Part shown: in pieces, positions 63,481 through 64,000 of the stretch
How the letters are laid out: each line of letters starts with the position of its first letter
How positions within the stretch are numbered: the first letter of the stretch is position 1
DNA from: Burhinus oedicnemus
Lineage: Eukaryota; Chordata; Aves; Charadriiformes; Burhinidae
Direction: 5' to 3'
Length of the DNA stretch: 64,000 nt
NCBI GenBank assembly: GCA_008921705.1
Contig: VFFE01006969.1
Coordinates: 1,395 to 65,394, forward strand
Made by a program: the position numbers and the translations under genes
Notes under the pieces: model-generated
Told to the model about the DNA's origin: nothing
Database searches by the model: none
The model's input: only the letters and a program-made list of their open reading frames with translations

Positions 63481-64000
63481 ACTTAGAAGAACTGCTCACA
63501 AACACATCTGCAGACAAATAATAGTGGAAATTGCCTTGATAGAGACGGCTCTCTGAGAAATTTTATTGCAGGACAGGTATTTTAATGTGCAGCCTGAAGT
63601 GACTGACACACAGGAGTTAAAGGAAGTGTGCTCATGCAGGAGAAAACCAGTGGGTGTAATGGCATTGATTGGTAAGACTAAAAGAAAAAGGAAAGAAACA
63701 CACATCAGTTCTTTCAGGACAATAAAATAGTTCCTAATAATGTCTTGTATTGACAATACTATCATATCATATATGTTTCAGTACTGATAGCTTAAACCAC
63801 ACCTAGTGGAACTGACTGCAGGAGAAAGACAATTAAGAAGAAGGATTTTCCCACTTATTTCAATTTATCTAATACAATAAAAGAAGAATAAATTCTACAG
63901 GCTAAATTCACACTTATGTCCAATAGCCAAGAAATAAAAGCAAAGTCTTGGCCATATTTCAAATTCCTGCTTGATTATATGTCCATCAAAGAGCAGCTCC
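63481..64000. other. Unique non-coding sequence to window end
   Basis: Nothing recognised. Confidence 0.5.

Noticed and set aside
1..64000. tRNA, rRNA, spliceosomal RNA, CRISPR array or prokaryotic operon
   Set aside because: No cloverleaf with a GGTTCGAATCC-type arm, no snRNA wording, no spaced array and no dense coding was seen on either strand.
1..64000. Endogenous viral elements
   Set aside because: None of the longer frames carries a polymerase, capsid or replication-protein motif that I recognise. A translated search would be needed to exclude short remnants.

Overview
The window looks like gene-free or intronic nuclear DNA from a bird. The strongest evidence is three clear CR1 LINE remnants (21111-21949, 30193-30735 and 42283-42485). 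The third carries the 3' tail wording typical of avian CR1 copies, including AGGGACCTCTGGAGATCATC and a following TAGTCCAACC. The sequence is AT-rich by eye, CpG-poor and full of short homopolymers. Stops occur in every frame, and there is no operon-like packing, ribosome-binding-site pattern or dense coding. I found no protein-coding exon, tRNA, rRNA or known small RNA that I can defend. Almost all open frames are short chance frames, and several of the longer ones begin at TTG or GTG, which has no weight in a vertebrate.

Layout. 1-17.9 kb is unique AT-rich sequence with a few simple repeats: an A/C-rich run at 1.17 kb, AG repeats at 5.9 kb, a GGGT run at 8.07 kb and T/G-rich runs at 11.6 and 12.8 kb. 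It also holds a slightly GC-richer patch at 11.16-11.46 kb and a candidate old repeat at 15.1 kb. 17.9-18.6 kb holds two old repeat remnants and a 20-base assembly gap (18590-18609) that ends at a C11/A-rich homopolymer run. 21.1-21.95 kb is the longest CR1 copy and keeps decayed reverse-transcriptase coding sequence. 22-30 kb is unique sequence, and 30.2-30.7 kb is an older inverted CR1. 33.5-33.85 kb is an ancient repeat next to the longest stop-free frame in the window (33774-34493, minus strand). A 47-base segment at 33885 recurs at 35828 with two mismatches. 35-42 kb is unique sequence with long pyrimidine tracts and a compact double hairpin (38063-38108). 42.3-43.0 kb is a cluster of a young CR1 and older fragments. 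43-64 kb is again mostly unique. It holds a 217-codon ATG frame on the minus strand (46113-46766), a T29 run (51348-51376), a 115-bp foldback repeat (57627-57741) and several stretches that resemble conserved non-coding elements.

No genes act together here, so no pathway can be described. I saw no sign of an undescribed biological system. The observations most worth checking are the 47-bp duplicated segment, the recurring palindromic repeat family, the two long minus-strand frames, and the possible regulatory stretches near 51.0 and 60.0 kb. Names for the ancient repeats come from remembered consensus patterns and have not been tested with a repeat library.
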